From assembly GCA_017443895.1 (NCBI GenBank), contig JAFSXU010000011.1, positions 1 through 40,673 of the forward strand: a stretch of DNA of 40,673 nt. The letters run 5' to 3'. The translations under genes and the position numbers were made by a program. The notes under the pieces were generated by a model. The model did not search any database, was not told the DNA's origin, and was given only the letters and a program-made list of their open reading frames with translations. Source of the DNA: Clostridia bacterium. Its GTDB lineage: Bacteria > Bacillota > Clostridia > UBA1381. Shown one piece after another: positions 17,102 through 27,200 of the stretch; position 1 is the first letter of the stretch; each line of letters opens with the position of its first letter.

Positions 17102-19360
17102 TTATTTACCTGCAACATTACCAAATGGAACCATGGTTGTTTTACCCTCTGTATCACATTCCCAAACAAAGCCGTAATAGGCATCGTTTTCGGAAACCTC
17201 ACCTGTCGGTGTAAAGTTGAATGTTAATTCTCCGCTCTGTGATGAAACAGTCTTAACATCTGAGATTGATATTTCTTTAAGCTCTGTGCCATCATAACGG
17301 GCAATTATCATTTTTACATATTTATCTACCTGATAATCTCCCTCAAATGCACAGGTAAGCGTGTATTCGCCCTCACTTTGAGAAATAGTGTTTGTTATTT
17401 CCGTATTGCGTGGCTCTGAGCTTGAAAATACCTTTATTTCCTTTGCGATACACTCTCCGTTACTGTTTGCTGTTACTATAACATATTTATACCTTGTATC
17501 GGTATTTGGAGTATATCTTATCGTTTCACCTGCCGAATATGCGGCATATGATGCTGTTTGCCCTATCTGCAGTGCATTATCCGTATTATTTGATTTTTCA
17601 TTTGACAGATAGACATTATATCCCTTTTTGTTATGCTCGCCCGGAGCTCCACGCATAATTACATCTATCCATTCGATTTTCTGCGGATAGTCAAGCTCTA
17701 CAAGGACGCAGTTATTCGATAAGCCACCCTCTGTTGACTCGTTTCCGTCAACAAAGCTTTCTTTTACCATGCCCCAGTAGTTGTAATCTGCGCCTCTTTC
17801 AGTGCCGTCATCGTTATAAAGCGTAACGCTTCTTTTAAAAGCTCTGTTTTCACATACCGTCTCTGATGTGGGAACATAAATCTCTATTTCTCTTATTCTC
17901 CACGGATTATCTCCGTATCCGTCACTTGGCTCAAAAATACGCACATAACGGTAACCCTCTAAATCCTCTGCTAAGCCTGACGGAGTGCTGTTATACTTTA
18001 CAGGATCGTTGTTATGGTCTGTACGGTATTGCATAGTTGTAAATACCTCATGATTTATAAAGCTCGGATCGTTTGATACCCAAACCTCACCTACAGATGC
18101 TGCATGATAGGAATTATGATATGTCTTTATATTTGTTATTGTATACGAGTTCCCAAGATCAATATCATAGTATTCACCCTGAGTTTCGGCTTTAGCGTAG
18201 TTTATAAATTCGTTTCCTGTTGTATCTCCGTCAGTTAATGCTACAAGTCCGTCATTATGCCCGTAAATCTTACTTGTAACAGCTTTTCCACGAGCAATAT
18301 TTGTCTTTTGGGATACTGCCTTTTGTGCTGCGCTTTTTGTACTGTAGACAGTTATTTCAGCCTGATCCCATACAACATTCGTATGATCTGCACCGTCAGC
18401 TGTGCTGTACGGCTCAACACTGTAATCTATCATTATATATTTAAAGTCTTCACCATATAGCTCCGCCTCACTCGGGTCTATATACCAAGCTGTGTCTTCC
18501 TCATCATAATTAAAAATTGCGCATGATACAAAGCTCGGGTCGTTTGACGCATACACGCCGACAATTTCGCCCTTTCCGTTTGGACCTAAGGTCTGCGTTA
18601 CCATTGTAATTGGATACTCATTTTCCAAATCAATGATAACATCTGCATTTTCGTCCGTCGCACCGTATGCAAGGTAAACCGTGGAGGCATCTCCGTCGTT
18701 AATCATATAAAGCTCTTTTCCAAAGCTTGTACCGTTAAATTTACTGTATACAGGCTTGCCTACAGATACGGGAGCCATATCAAAGGTGTCCGGCGCCCAT
18801 ACCCTGATACGGGGTATTCTGAATGCCGTAGTCTGACCGGTGCCCTTTAAAAGCCTTAACTGAACATATCTGTATGGCGCCACTTTTTCAGGCTCAAAGT
18901 AGGAATTATATCCGCCATTTGATGCCGGTTGGAACTTATCACCTATAACATTGAGCTTAACAGCAGATGCTGGAGCATCATGCTGATTTGCAGGCGCTGT
19001 ATTCATTACATAGCAATCAAACACAACATCGTTACCGTAATTATAGAATTCGCCCTTCGACTGATCTGCGTAATAGCTTGCAACATCAATTTGATTTATG
19101 CTGTATTTTGCGCCAAGATCTATGGTGATTATCTCCATATGCTCTGAGTCCCAGCCACCGTCTGAAATGAATATACCGCTATCCGAGGTTACATTGGCAA
19201 CCGTTCCGCCGGCGTATTCGCCGTTACCGTAGCATGCAGATATGGCGCTCTTACCTTCAGCTACATCAAAATCGGTCGAACCCTTTGCGGCAAGTACCGC
19301 AGTTCCTGCCGGCACAGCCATAATTACGGCTATAAGACCGGCAACAATTTTTCTTAGCAT
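17102..19360 (-). CDS. Secreted discoidin-domain protein A (four F5/8-type-C-like domains)
   Basis: A 752-residue exported protein with a clear signal peptide (MLRKIVAGLIAVIMAVPAG, cleavage near AALA-type VLAAKG). Four discoidin-like domains follow at about 30-190, 195-355, 365-510 and 515-660, each with the strand pattern of a DLG segment, a YRYVQL or YRYVRI-type strand and an I-x-V-type closing strand. A beta-sandwich-like tail (about 665-752) ends the protein. No catalytic domain or wall anchor is visible, so it probably binds glycan or another surface protein. A strong AAGGAGG lies before the ATG. It is a paralogue of the protein at 19850-22120: the signal peptide, domain 1 and domain 4 are nearly identical, while domain 3 and the tail differ strongly. 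A 264-base structured gap precedes it. Confidence 0.88.
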   Translation of the reverse strand: MLRKIVAGLIAVIMAVPAGTAVLAAKGSTDFDVAEGKSAISACYGNGEYAGGTVANVTSDSGIFISDGGWDSEHMEIITIDLGAKYSINQIDVASYYADQSKGEFYNYGNDVVFDCYVMNTAPANQHDAPASAVKLNVIGDKFQPASNGGYNSYFEPEKVAPYRYVQLRLLKGTGQTTAFRIPRIRVWAPDTFDMAPVSVGKPVYSKFNGTSFGKELYMINDGDASTVYLAYGATDENADVIIDLENEYPITMVTQTLGPNGKGEIVGVYASNDPSFVSCAIFNYDEEDTAWYIDPSEAELYGEDFKYIMIDYSVEPYSTADGADHTNVVWDQAEITVYSTKSAAQKAVSQKTNIARGKAVTSKIYGHNDGLVALTDGDTTGNEFINYAKAETQGEYYDIDLGNSYTITNIKTYHNSYHAASVGEVWVSNDPSFINHEVFTTMQYRTDHNNDPVKYNSTPSGLAEDLEGYRYVRIFEPSDGYGDNPWRIREIEIYVPTSETVCENRAFKRSVTLYNDDGTERGADYNYWGMVKESFVDGNESTEGGLSNNCVLVELDYPQKIEWIDVIMRGAPGEHNKKGYNVYLSNEKSNNTDNALQIGQTASYAAYSAGETIRYTPNTDTRYKYVIVTANSNGECIAKEIKVFSSSEPRNTEITNTISQSEGEYTLTCAFEGDYQVDKYVKMIIARYDGTELKEISISDVKTVSSQSGELTFNFTPTGEVSENDAYYGFVWECDTEGKTTMVPFGNVAGK

Positions 19361-19391
19361 TTTCTTTTCCTCCTTAAAAAATTTTGTAGTA

Positions 19392-19442
19392 ATTTAAGCT
19401 ATCGGCGGTGGTTTTTTTACACCAACCGCCATCAGCTTAAAT
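19392..19442 (-). repeat. Long imperfect hairpin in the leader of discoidin gene A
   Basis: Arms ATTTAAGCT (19392-19400) and AGCTTAAAT (19434-19442) pair perfectly, and inside them GGCGGT pairs with ACCGCC across small internal mismatches. The loop carries seven A on the transcribed strand. A run of six T follows about 10 bases after the stem on the minus strand, just before the AAGGAGG of the gene starting at 19360. It could act as an attenuator or a ribosome-access element. Confidence 0.6.
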
Positions 19443-19469
19443 CAAAGAGAGAGAGAACCTAACCTAATT

Positions 19470-19548
19470 GTATCAACTACAGAGTGTACCACCTGCTTAC
19501 TGTGCACGGCTCACACTCTGAGGAATGCATTTGATACATTTTGGTACA
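19470..19548 (-). repeat. Nested inverted repeats, possible structured RNA
   Basis: GTATCAA (19470-19476) pairs with TTGATAC (19531-19537) around an inner stem CAGAGTGT (19480-19487) with ACACTCTG (19513-19520). An alternative pairing, TGTACC (19485-19490) with GGTACA (19543-19548), would break the inner stem. It lies in the gap between the small gene and discoidin gene A. I do not recognise it as a known riboswitch. Confidence 0.5.
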
Positions 19549-19624
19549 GTTTAAGAATGGCACTGATTGCTCACAGCTACAAAGCCTTTGCTGTTTTTTG
19601 CATACCGTTACACTATATCGATAA

Positions 19625-19825
19625 TCAATTATAAAATTCAAACGGTGCAGTGCCTGTGGTACCTGCTACACGCTGAGTCTTTGAAGTAGGATCAACCTCA
19701 ATACCGTTTGATACTACATCATAGTTTGTAGTACCGCCGTCAAATGAAATGGTGCTTGCACATAAAATATCCTCTGCTACGAATTTTGAAATCTCAATAG
19801 CAGGACTTACATAAAACTTTTTCAT
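19625..19825 (-). CDS. Small 66-residue protein between the two discoidin genes, unknown function
   Basis: I choose the ATG at 19825 because a consensus AGGAGG lies 10 bases upstream, which makes translation convincing. The upstream TTG would overlap this site. The N-terminus MKKFYVSPAIEISKF, then AEDILCAS, resembles short hypothetical proteins that are common in gut Clostridia: a K-x-Y-x-x-P-x-I-E-I start followed by E-D-I and a small-residue stretch. The rest is Gly/Thr/Ser/Asp-rich, with one Cys (22). It has no clear signal peptide, membrane segment or known domain. It starts 24 bases after the stop of the discoidin gene upstream and shares its operon. A leader-core type peptide or a small secreted or assembly factor are both possible; no maturation enzyme is seen nearby. 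Confidence 0.75.
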   Translation of the reverse strand: MKKFYVSPAIEISKFVAEDILCASTISFDGGTTNYDVVSNGIEVDPTSKTQRVAGTTGTAPFEFYN

Positions 19826-19849
19826 AATATTTATTCCTCCTATCAATAA

Positions 19850-22120
19850 TTATTCAAACAGTGACGGAACAGCTGTGCCAAGCTTTGCAAAGCTCTCGCC
19901 TACAATGTATGGAATTGCATAGATTGTTGAGCTTAAAGCGCCGCTCATCTGTGCGATTGCGGTACCGAAGGTGCCGTTTTCACGCTTTGTGCTCTCCTGC
20001 CATACGATAGGCTCGCTATCAACTATACTGTTGGTATTTACAAATGCGAAACCGCAGTTTGTAATCTCATCTGTCTCTACATTTGCAGGGGTTGCGTCCC
20101 ATGTCATATACTTAACGCCGTCCTGCGTCTGATTGCCATTTTCTGCCGATACTGACGGCTCAACAACAGGCTCCGGCTCACTGCTTGAAAATACCTTGAT
20201 TTCCTTTGCAATACATTCACCGTTGTTATAGCCGCTTATTAAAACATATTTATATCTTGTATTGGTATCAACATTATATCTTATTGTCTCCCCGTCTACA
20301 TACGGAGCGCTCTCATCGGTTGTTCCTATCGGTAATGCATTTGACAAATTGTTAGACTTTTCATTTGAAAGGTAAACATTATATCCCTTTTTGTTGTTTG
20401 TGCCGGCACCTGACCTCATTACTACATCTATCCATTCAATTTTCTGTGGATAGTCAAGCTCAACAAGGACGCAGTTATTTGATAAGCCACCCTGTGTTGA
20501 TTCGTTTCCGTCAACAAAGCTTTCTTTTACCATTGTATAGTAGTTGTATTCTGCGCCTCTTTCAGTGCCGTCATCGTTATAAAGCGTAACACTTCTTCCC
20601 AAAGCTCTGTTTTCACAAGCCGCCTCTGATGTAGGAACATAGATTTCAACCTCGTTAAGCTGCCAGTCACTAAATGTTTCTTTATTACCCGTAATTCTTA
20701 CATAGCGGTAGCTGCCTACCTCAGACGGAAGAACAGCCTGTGAATATGATGTATAGCAGCTGTAATCATATGTGTCGTTATTGAAACGATACCTGTGACC
20801 GCTTAATTCTACAACCTTGCCGCTGCTAAAGTTAGGGTCATTTGAAACCTCAACCTTTGCTACAGCATATCCGCGCGGTTTATATCCAAGGTTTCCAATC
20901 TTTTTCGTTCTGACATTCTCAATAGTATACGATGCGCCAAGGTCATATGTTATCCGTGGTGTTGTGGCAAATGTAAACCAATATGTACTATCATTTCCGT
21001 CATTTGCATTATCATCATAGTATACATCATAGCCCGGCTCGTTTGAAGTAAAGCTCTTGCCCGTAGCAATATTTACAGTGCTTTTTGCCGAAGCTTGAGC
21101 TGCCGCGCTTTGGGTACTGTAAACCGTTATTTCAGCCTGATCCCATACAACATTTGTGCTGTCACTGCCTACGCCTCCGGAAGTATGCGGTGCAACATTA
21201 TAATCCACTTTTATGTATTTGTATGGCGTACTGTCATCAAGATACCATGAATTGTCACCCGAATCATAGCTAAGTGCTACAGATGATGCAAAGCTCGAAT
21301 CATTTGAAGCATATACTCCCGCAATAGTTCCTATCGGATATGATGCTGTGGTCTGCGTTACCTTTTTGATTGGATATGTATTTTCCAAATCAATTATAAC
21401 ATCGGCATTATCATTATTTGCTCCGTAAGCACTATACACAGTTGAAGTGTTGCCATCGTTTATATTCCAAACACCGCTGCTGTAGGCAGTTCCATCAAAT
21501 CCGGTATATGCCGGCTTGCCTACAGACACGGGCGCAAGTGCCTCCTCCTGCGGTGCCCATACCTTAATACGGCTTATTCTAAATGCAGTATTCTGCTCTG
21601 TACCCTTTAAGAGTCTTAACTGAACATATCTGTACGATGCTGGGCTTGAAAGCTCAAAATGTGAATCATATCCGCCACCCGTACGCGCCTGGAATTTATC
21701 GCCTATAACATTAAGCTTAACCGCAGATGTCGGAGCATCACTTTGACTTGCAGGCGCTGTATTCATTACATAGCAATCAAACACAACATCGTTACCGTAA
21801 TTATAGTAGTCGCCCTGCGACTGATATGCGTAATAGTTTTCAACATCAATTTGGTTTATGCGATATTTGGAACCGAGGTCTATGGTGATTATCTCCATAT
21901 GCTCTGAATTCCAGCCACCGTCTGAAACAAAGATACCGCTATCCGAGGTTACATTGGCAACAGTTCCGCCGCCGTATTCGCCGTTACCGTAGCATGCAGA
22001 TATGGCGCTCTTACCTGCGGCTACATCAACATCCGTCGAACCCTTTGCGGCAAGTGCCGCAGTTCCTGCCGGCACAGCCATCATCACTGCTACTATACCG
22101 GCAATAATTTTTCTTAACAT
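19850..22120 (-). CDS. Secreted discoidin-domain protein B (paralogue of A)
   Basis: A 756-residue exported protein with a signal peptide almost identical to that of protein A (MLRKIIAGIVAVMMAVPAG). It has four discoidin-like domains at about 30-190, 195-345, 360-510 and 515-665, then a different C-terminal tail with GVKYMTWDA and a region ending in SLFE. Domain 1 and domain 4 are near-identical to A (domain 4 shares SVTLYNDDGTERGA and SNNCVLVELDYP). Domain 3 begins VNIATGKSFTSNEPGY where A has TNIARGKAVTSKIYGH, and the two diverge from there. No catalytic domain, SLH or sortase signal. The ribosome-binding site AAGGAGG and spacing match A. Likely role: glycan or surface binding, with A and B possibly differing in ligand through domain 3. 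Confidence 0.88.
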   Translation of the reverse strand: MLRKIIAGIVAVMMAVPAGTAALAAKGSTDVDVAAGKSAISACYGNGEYGGGTVANVTSDSGIFVSDGGWNSEHMEIITIDLGSKYRINQIDVENYYAYQSQGDYYNYGNDVVFDCYVMNTAPASQSDAPTSAVKLNVIGDKFQARTGGGYDSHFELSSPASYRYVQLRLLKGTEQNTAFRISRIKVWAPQEEALAPVSVGKPAYTGFDGTAYSSGVWNINDGNTSTVYSAYGANNDNADVIIDLENTYPIKKVTQTTASYPIGTIAGVYASNDSSFASSVALSYDSGDNSWYLDDSTPYKYIKVDYNVAPHTSGGVGSDSTNVVWDQAEITVYSTQSAAAQASAKSTVNIATGKSFTSNEPGYDVYYDDNANDGNDSTYWFTFATTPRITYDLGASYTIENVRTKKIGNLGYKPRGYAVAKVEVSNDPNFSSGKVVELSGHRYRFNNDTYDYSCYTSYSQAVLPSEVGSYRYVRITGNKETFSDWQLNEVEIYVPTSEAACENRALGRSVTLYNDDGTERGAEYNYYTMVKESFVDGNESTQGGLSNNCVLVELDYPQKIEWIDVVMRSGAGTNNKKGYNVYLSNEKSNNLSNALPIGTTDESAPYVDGETIRYNVDTNTRYKYVLISGYNNGECIAKEIKVFSSSEPEPVVEPSVSAENGNQTQDGVKYMTWDATPANVETDEITNCGFAFVNTNSIVDSEPIVWQESTKRENGTFGTAIAQMSGALSSTIYAIPYIVGESFAKLGTAVPSLFE

Positions 22121-22222
22121 TTTTCTTTCCTCCTTAATTTTTTTTTTAATTTTATAATCAAAACCATAGAATGCACTCTCTCTATGATAAGACCATCAAA
22201 TATTGTTATGAATGTCGGTTTA

Positions 22223-24073
22223 TTATGTTCTCATTATTTTATCTGCGAAAGGAACATGCACAAACGGGGTTTCCTCGCCCGAATACCACAGGCGCTTTTC
22301 TTCAAGCTCTTCTATCCTGTCAGTCTTTGAGTTAAGATAATCGTTTATACGCTCCGCCGCAAATCTGATACGGGCGCACAATCCACCCATTCTGTAATTA
22401 AGATGCTCAAAGCCAAAAGGCTTATTATTTTTAAACCATATATCCTTTAGCATACCGTGAAGCTTGTTTATATTTTGTTCTATAACAATCAGTTCATCTG
22501 CAATTTGGCGCATTTGCTCCTTTGCATTTTCGGCATATGCGCTGTAGAGCCTGTTTCCGATGTCGCATTTTAGATACAGCACCTTTAATAATTGTTTTTG
22601 GTATTCAAACAGGTATGCAAGCTCACCGTGCGCCCCGGCTTTTTCATATTTATCAAGCAAATCCTTATAATGCGTCTTTAAGTCGAGCAACGAATGGTTT
22701 TTATCAAACAAGCCCATAAGCACATCATTATAAAATGCCTGCTTTGAAATTAAGGCATCGTGCGGCTCACACATATCACCAAAATCGTCAATATTGAATA
22801 TGCCAAATTCTTCACTTGTGTAACCGGTGCAGATTTCAAACATTTGCGACAAGCCTTCTTCTGTTACCTCATCGGCATAATTGTATTCGCCGTAAAGCTG
22901 CAAGCTCAAAAGCGCTTCAAAGATACTGCATTCCGCTCCGTCATCGCCCCACATGGTCGCAATAACATTTGTTATACCGTTTTCTCGGCAGGAGGTAAGA
23001 CCTGCGTTCGTGGTTATAAATGCTTTGTCATAGTTAGGCGATAAACCGCTCCATGTCCACACTCCGCCCGCAAAAAGGATTTCCCGTTTTAGCTTTTTAT
23101 GTCTTGCTATATTCAAATCATACAGGCTTTTTTCAATACTGTAATAATCCCAATATACCATAGATATATTTTCAGGCATTATATCCGAAATACTGTTAAA
23201 TACACCTGCATCACTGTCATCATGCTCGTAGTATTCATCGCTGTTGCCGGTGAGCCTGAAAAACATATCGCTCCACATCATAGGCTTGAAGCCATACTTT
23301 TCCGCAATGGAAACCACTTTGTTAAGATGCCTCGTTAAAAGCTCAAGCTGATTGGTATATCCGTGCTTTCTCAGGTAATTCCCAAGACCAACACCCTGTG
23401 CCTCATCCATGCCTATATGAATTTTATCGGTATGATAGCACTCTCTTGATGTTTTAAACATTTCTTCTATAAGCTCATATGTTTTTTCCTCATCAATGAG
23501 CAATACCCTGTCATTATCTTTTATATCGTCTGCGTACTTCCACCTGAGAGTCTTCTCCAAATGTCCGAGCGTTTGGATACACGGCACAAGCTCTATACCG
23601 AAAATCTCACCGTATTTAACAATTTCAACAATCTCTTCCTTTGTATATGCACCACGCATATATCCAAAATAAGGATATTTGTCCATTTTATAGGTGTCCT
23701 CGGTATAAAGCATCATCATATTGAAGCCCATTTTTGCCATATAGACAATAAGCTTTTTAACCGTGTCAACCTTTAATACGGCGTTTCTTGATACATCAAC
23801 CATGACACCGCAAGTATCAAAATGCCTTTTTTGGCTTACACAAAAGTCTTTTTCGCCTTTTTTTATTTTATCCAAAAGGATAGTTAAGCCCCTGAAAAAC
23901 TCAGGCGGAGTATGATAGCTTATGCTGTATTTTGTACCGTCAGAGTATACCTCAAATCCTTCTGCGATTTTTTGTACCGAAACCTCAACACCACTATTAG
24001 CACCGCCGCATAGTATCTGAGCTCCGCATAGTATTTCTTCAACATCTCCAGTAAATTTCATTTTTATAACCAT
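22223..24073 (-). CDS. GH20 exo-beta-N-acetylhexosaminidase, cytoplasmic type
   Basis: A 616-residue GH20 enzyme, which removes terminal beta-GlcNAc or beta-GalNAc by substrate-assisted catalysis. The catalytic pair is Asp223-Glu224 in KIHIGMDEAQG; other family marks are DTCGVMVDVSRN, FNMMMLYTEDTY, QTLGHLEKTLRW, MMWSDMF and TMWGDDGAE. A helical C-terminal region of about 200 residues resembles GH20C-type hexosaminidases. There is no signal peptide, so it acts on imported oligosaccharides and would release HexNAc for the Nag/NahK enzymes. The start is slightly uncertain: AAAGGAG is only 3 bases before the ATG at 24073 and 15 before the next in-frame ATG at 24061. Odd placement: this cytoplasmic enzyme sits in the middle of genes for exported proteins. 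Confidence 0.92.
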   Translation of the reverse strand: MVIKMKFTGDVEEILCGAQILCGGANSGVEVSVQKIAEGFEVYSDGTKYSISYHTPPEFFRGLTILLDKIKKGEKDFCVSQKRHFDTCGVMVDVSRNAVLKVDTVKKLIVYMAKMGFNMMMLYTEDTYKMDKYPYFGYMRGAYTKEEIVEIVKYGEIFGIELVPCIQTLGHLEKTLRWKYADDIKDNDRVLLIDEEKTYELIEEMFKTSRECYHTDKIHIGMDEAQGVGLGNYLRKHGYTNQLELLTRHLNKVVSIAEKYGFKPMMWSDMFFRLTGNSDEYYEHDDSDAGVFNSISDIMPENISMVYWDYYSIEKSLYDLNIARHKKLKREILFAGGVWTWSGLSPNYDKAFITTNAGLTSCRENGITNVIATMWGDDGAECSIFEALLSLQLYGEYNYADEVTEEGLSQMFEICTGYTSEEFGIFNIDDFGDMCEPHDALISKQAFYNDVLMGLFDKNHSLLDLKTHYKDLLDKYEKAGAHGELAYLFEYQKQLLKVLYLKCDIGNRLYSAYAENAKEQMRQIADELIVIEQNINKLHGMLKDIWFKNNKPFGFEHLNYRMGGLCARIRFAAERINDYLNSKTDRIEELEEKRLWYSGEETPFVHVPFADKIMRT

Positions 24074-24099
24074 TAACTCCTTTCACAAAACCGTTCGGG

Positions 24100-24218
24100 A
24101 AAATGCTCTAATCAGAATGCTGTTATGAAGTACGCAGTCGTACTTAATGTACTTCAAGTCCTCAGTAACAGTGCTACGCTACGAGCATTTTTTCAGACTT
24201 CCTCTTCTCCATAACAGC
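24100..24218 (-). repeat. Nested palindromic element between SLH gene and GH20 gene
   Basis: Three concentric perfect arms: AAAATGCTC (24100-24108) with GAGCATTTT (24183-24191), CTGTTA (24120-24125) with TAACAG (24166-24171), and GAAGTAC (24127-24133) with GTACTTC (24149-24155). GTACTT at 24140-24145 allows an alternative inner hairpin, and GCTGTTATG (24119-24127) can also pair with CATAACAGC (24210-24218). The element fills nearly the whole 152-base gap. It may be an RNA processing or partial termination structure, or a small mobile-type repeat. Confidence 0.65.
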
Positions 24219-24225
24219 TTAAACA

Positions 24226-27200
24226 TTATTTATACACAATAACCGACACGGGCGGCCCTTCTCTTGTAAACAGAATAACCTCATCACCGATTTCTACATT
24301 TGACGGAAGGCTTGAGCCGTAGTATTTTTCTATAACATTGTTATCCTTAACAATGAATATCTGCTTTAGCTTTCCGTAAATTACGCTGTCTGTCTGCATA
24401 ACCCCGTATCTCTCACAGGTTTCCATAATAAATGCATCATCTCGCATTTGCTTTGCCGTTCCGTATACAAGACGGAATGACGCACTTGGATACATCGGAT
24501 AAGAATCACCGGCTGAATACCAGTTTCCGTCCTTTGTTGCGGGATATTTTCCCTTAAAAGAGTTATTTGCCTCAAATACACGCTCCGCCGCAACAGCTAC
24601 GCCACCCTCTATCTGAAGTCTTACTATATCGCCGTATTTAAGTGAGGTTATCGGCATTATGTAGTCAGAAACTATCGACATATCGACCCTTGCAGGATCA
24701 ATAAATTTGTGGTCGTCTAACCAGTTCCACTGCTCATGCTGTATATTGTCCGACAGGTAAACATTCTTCAGGTCTAAATCTGTATGATATTCCTGCTCTT
24801 CACCGGTCTGTATATTATAGCCCTTTATCGAATATGTACGCTCTCCGTATTCGTTTTGTGTATATGAAACCTCGGTAACTATTATACCAGGTGAATACTC
24901 GTCCGATATTTCAAGCACACCGCTTTGGCTTACCGCAGAGTACTTTTGATATTTTACGGCAAAGGTTGGGTAATTGTTTTTATCTGCTCCGTAAAATGCA
25001 ACCTCGTCCTTTATCTGCGAAAGGCGTGTAAACGCACGCTCGGTTGTCTCCGCCCTGTAATATCGCTCATAATCCTTTGAGCCAAATGTGCCGTTTACCC
25101 ACGGAATAGTAAAGCTTAATGTATCCTTCCTAAGTGGTAAAACCTGATAGCCATGTGAATATATTCCGCCCGTATCGGGCATATTTACCTTTTCTGTTCC
25201 AAGGTTTACATCCATCTTCACCAGCTTTGAGTTTGACTCTGTTCCTACCTCTTCTGTATCAAGATAGTCTATCTCACCGTCAGAATTTAAAGTGTACATT
25301 ATAAAGCTACCCTTTATCGTGTAGCCCTCATCACGGATCATTTCCCTTATACGGCTTCCTTTATATATCTTGCCGTCTATTGTAACCTTGGACGCAAACG
25401 GGTAATTATCAAACACGCCATACTGCGAGAATATCCTCAATCCTGCAGTGTCCATATCCCATTGACCCGTTATCATAGCTGTTACAAAGCCATATATCTC
25501 GCCCGAGAGCTTCATGCTGTCCTTAGGTATCCATACAAGTCTGCCCGTATCGTCAAGCAGCACGGTTATTGGGTTTGAAAAGATTATTTCATCAAAGTTT
25601 GAGCGGTTTGCCTTATAGTATTCACTGAATTTAACCTTTCTGCCGTCAATGGTAACGCTGTCACTGCCAAGCAACTCAACCGTTCCGTCAAGAATTTCGT
25701 ATGTTTGGTCTATCCACATACTTGCTTTATTATCGGAAAGGTAAACCTTAACCAGCCCGTTCTTATCTATTCTTCCTGCGGTTGACGGTTTTGAGTTTTT
25801 GGTTATTTTAAGGTAATTAAGCTCACTCGCCGATATAACAGTTCCGTCAAGCGAAACAACTGTTATCTTACCGTCAACATTGGATACATAATTTACCGCC
25901 GTTATCTGAGGAACATAACAAAACGCCACATCCATTTTTCCGTCATCATTGTTGTCGGTAAATTCAATATATCCGTCAGGACAGATAAGGTCTTGTGTGT
26001 CCCAGTCCGTAATCGCACTGTTGTTCCTTATTACATACATATCATCAGCAAAAAGGACTTTCTTTTCTCTGTCATTTTCGTCAAGATACTTATATTGGCT
26101 TTTAGAAATCTCTGTTCTGTCGCTGTCATATACCTTTAAAATATCATTCTTTTTCGGTATGATCCATGATGCCAAAATCTTACCTTCGTCTTCTTTGTCT
26201 GTAAGTATTCCGATGTTTCTGCCTATCCACAGCTCTGTCTGTGAGCTTTGATCTCTATAACTGCTATTTCCAATCTTAATATAACCGCTGCCGTTATCCT
26301 TTTCCCTGATAAGAGAGGTGTTGCTGTTCTCACTCATAAGTCCTTCCGTTACCTTTAAGTCAAAAACAGACTCCAGAGCGGTTTCATCAGACTCGGAATA
26401 GTAATATTCTCCGTCAACAATCGAAACATTGTCAAATTTCGGTGTGAGCAGAGCATTATACAAAAACTTTGCGGCATTTGCACGGCTTATAGGCGCCCCC
26501 GACTCAACCGAAATATTTTTCTTGAGCTTCAATTTATTTGAAACAGCATATACTCCGCCCGACCAGCCACCGTTACGCTCAACATAATCCTGATAGTTCA
26601 TAGAATACAATATCAGTTTAAGAAGCTCTGTATCGGTAACAAAATCATTCGGTCGAAACAGCTTATCCGTACTTATAACACCGTTTTTATATGCCGTATA
26701 TATGTAATCTGCCGCCCAATGATCGGCACTGACATCCGAAAACGGCATTTTATCCGCCTTTTGGATTGCCATATTTGAAAATGTGGTTATAACCTTTGCC
26801 GCCTGCGCACGAGTAAGCAACGCATCACCCGCAAATTCGTTCTTGCTTATGCCCTCCATTATGCCAAGGTATGACAAAAGCGTTGCCGCAGGCGCATAAT
26901 CAGTGCCTACAGTATCGTAAAATTCGGATTTTACCTTCATCGTTACAGGATCGTAAAGCTCTCCGTAAACCTCAATCTCGGCAACAACTATATACTGCTT
27001 TGATGCGATCCTGACATACCTAAACGGTGTATCGTATTCGGAAAAAAATGTGTAATCCTGCTCATATTCGCCCGGTGTATCTACTGTGCCTATTGTAACC
27101 GCATCGGAAAAGTTGCGGTTGTTAGCGGCTTGTATAAGCCAACCTGTTCTTGCATCAGGCTGATCAAGACCTCGCCTTGTAACTGCTGTTATTGAGTCTA

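Noticed and set aside
17102-22120. Repeated DNA in the discoidin genes as a possible CRISPR or insertion sequence pair
   Set aside because: The repeats are long, coding and in frame, without short regular spacers, transposase or terminal inverted repeats; gene duplication explains them.
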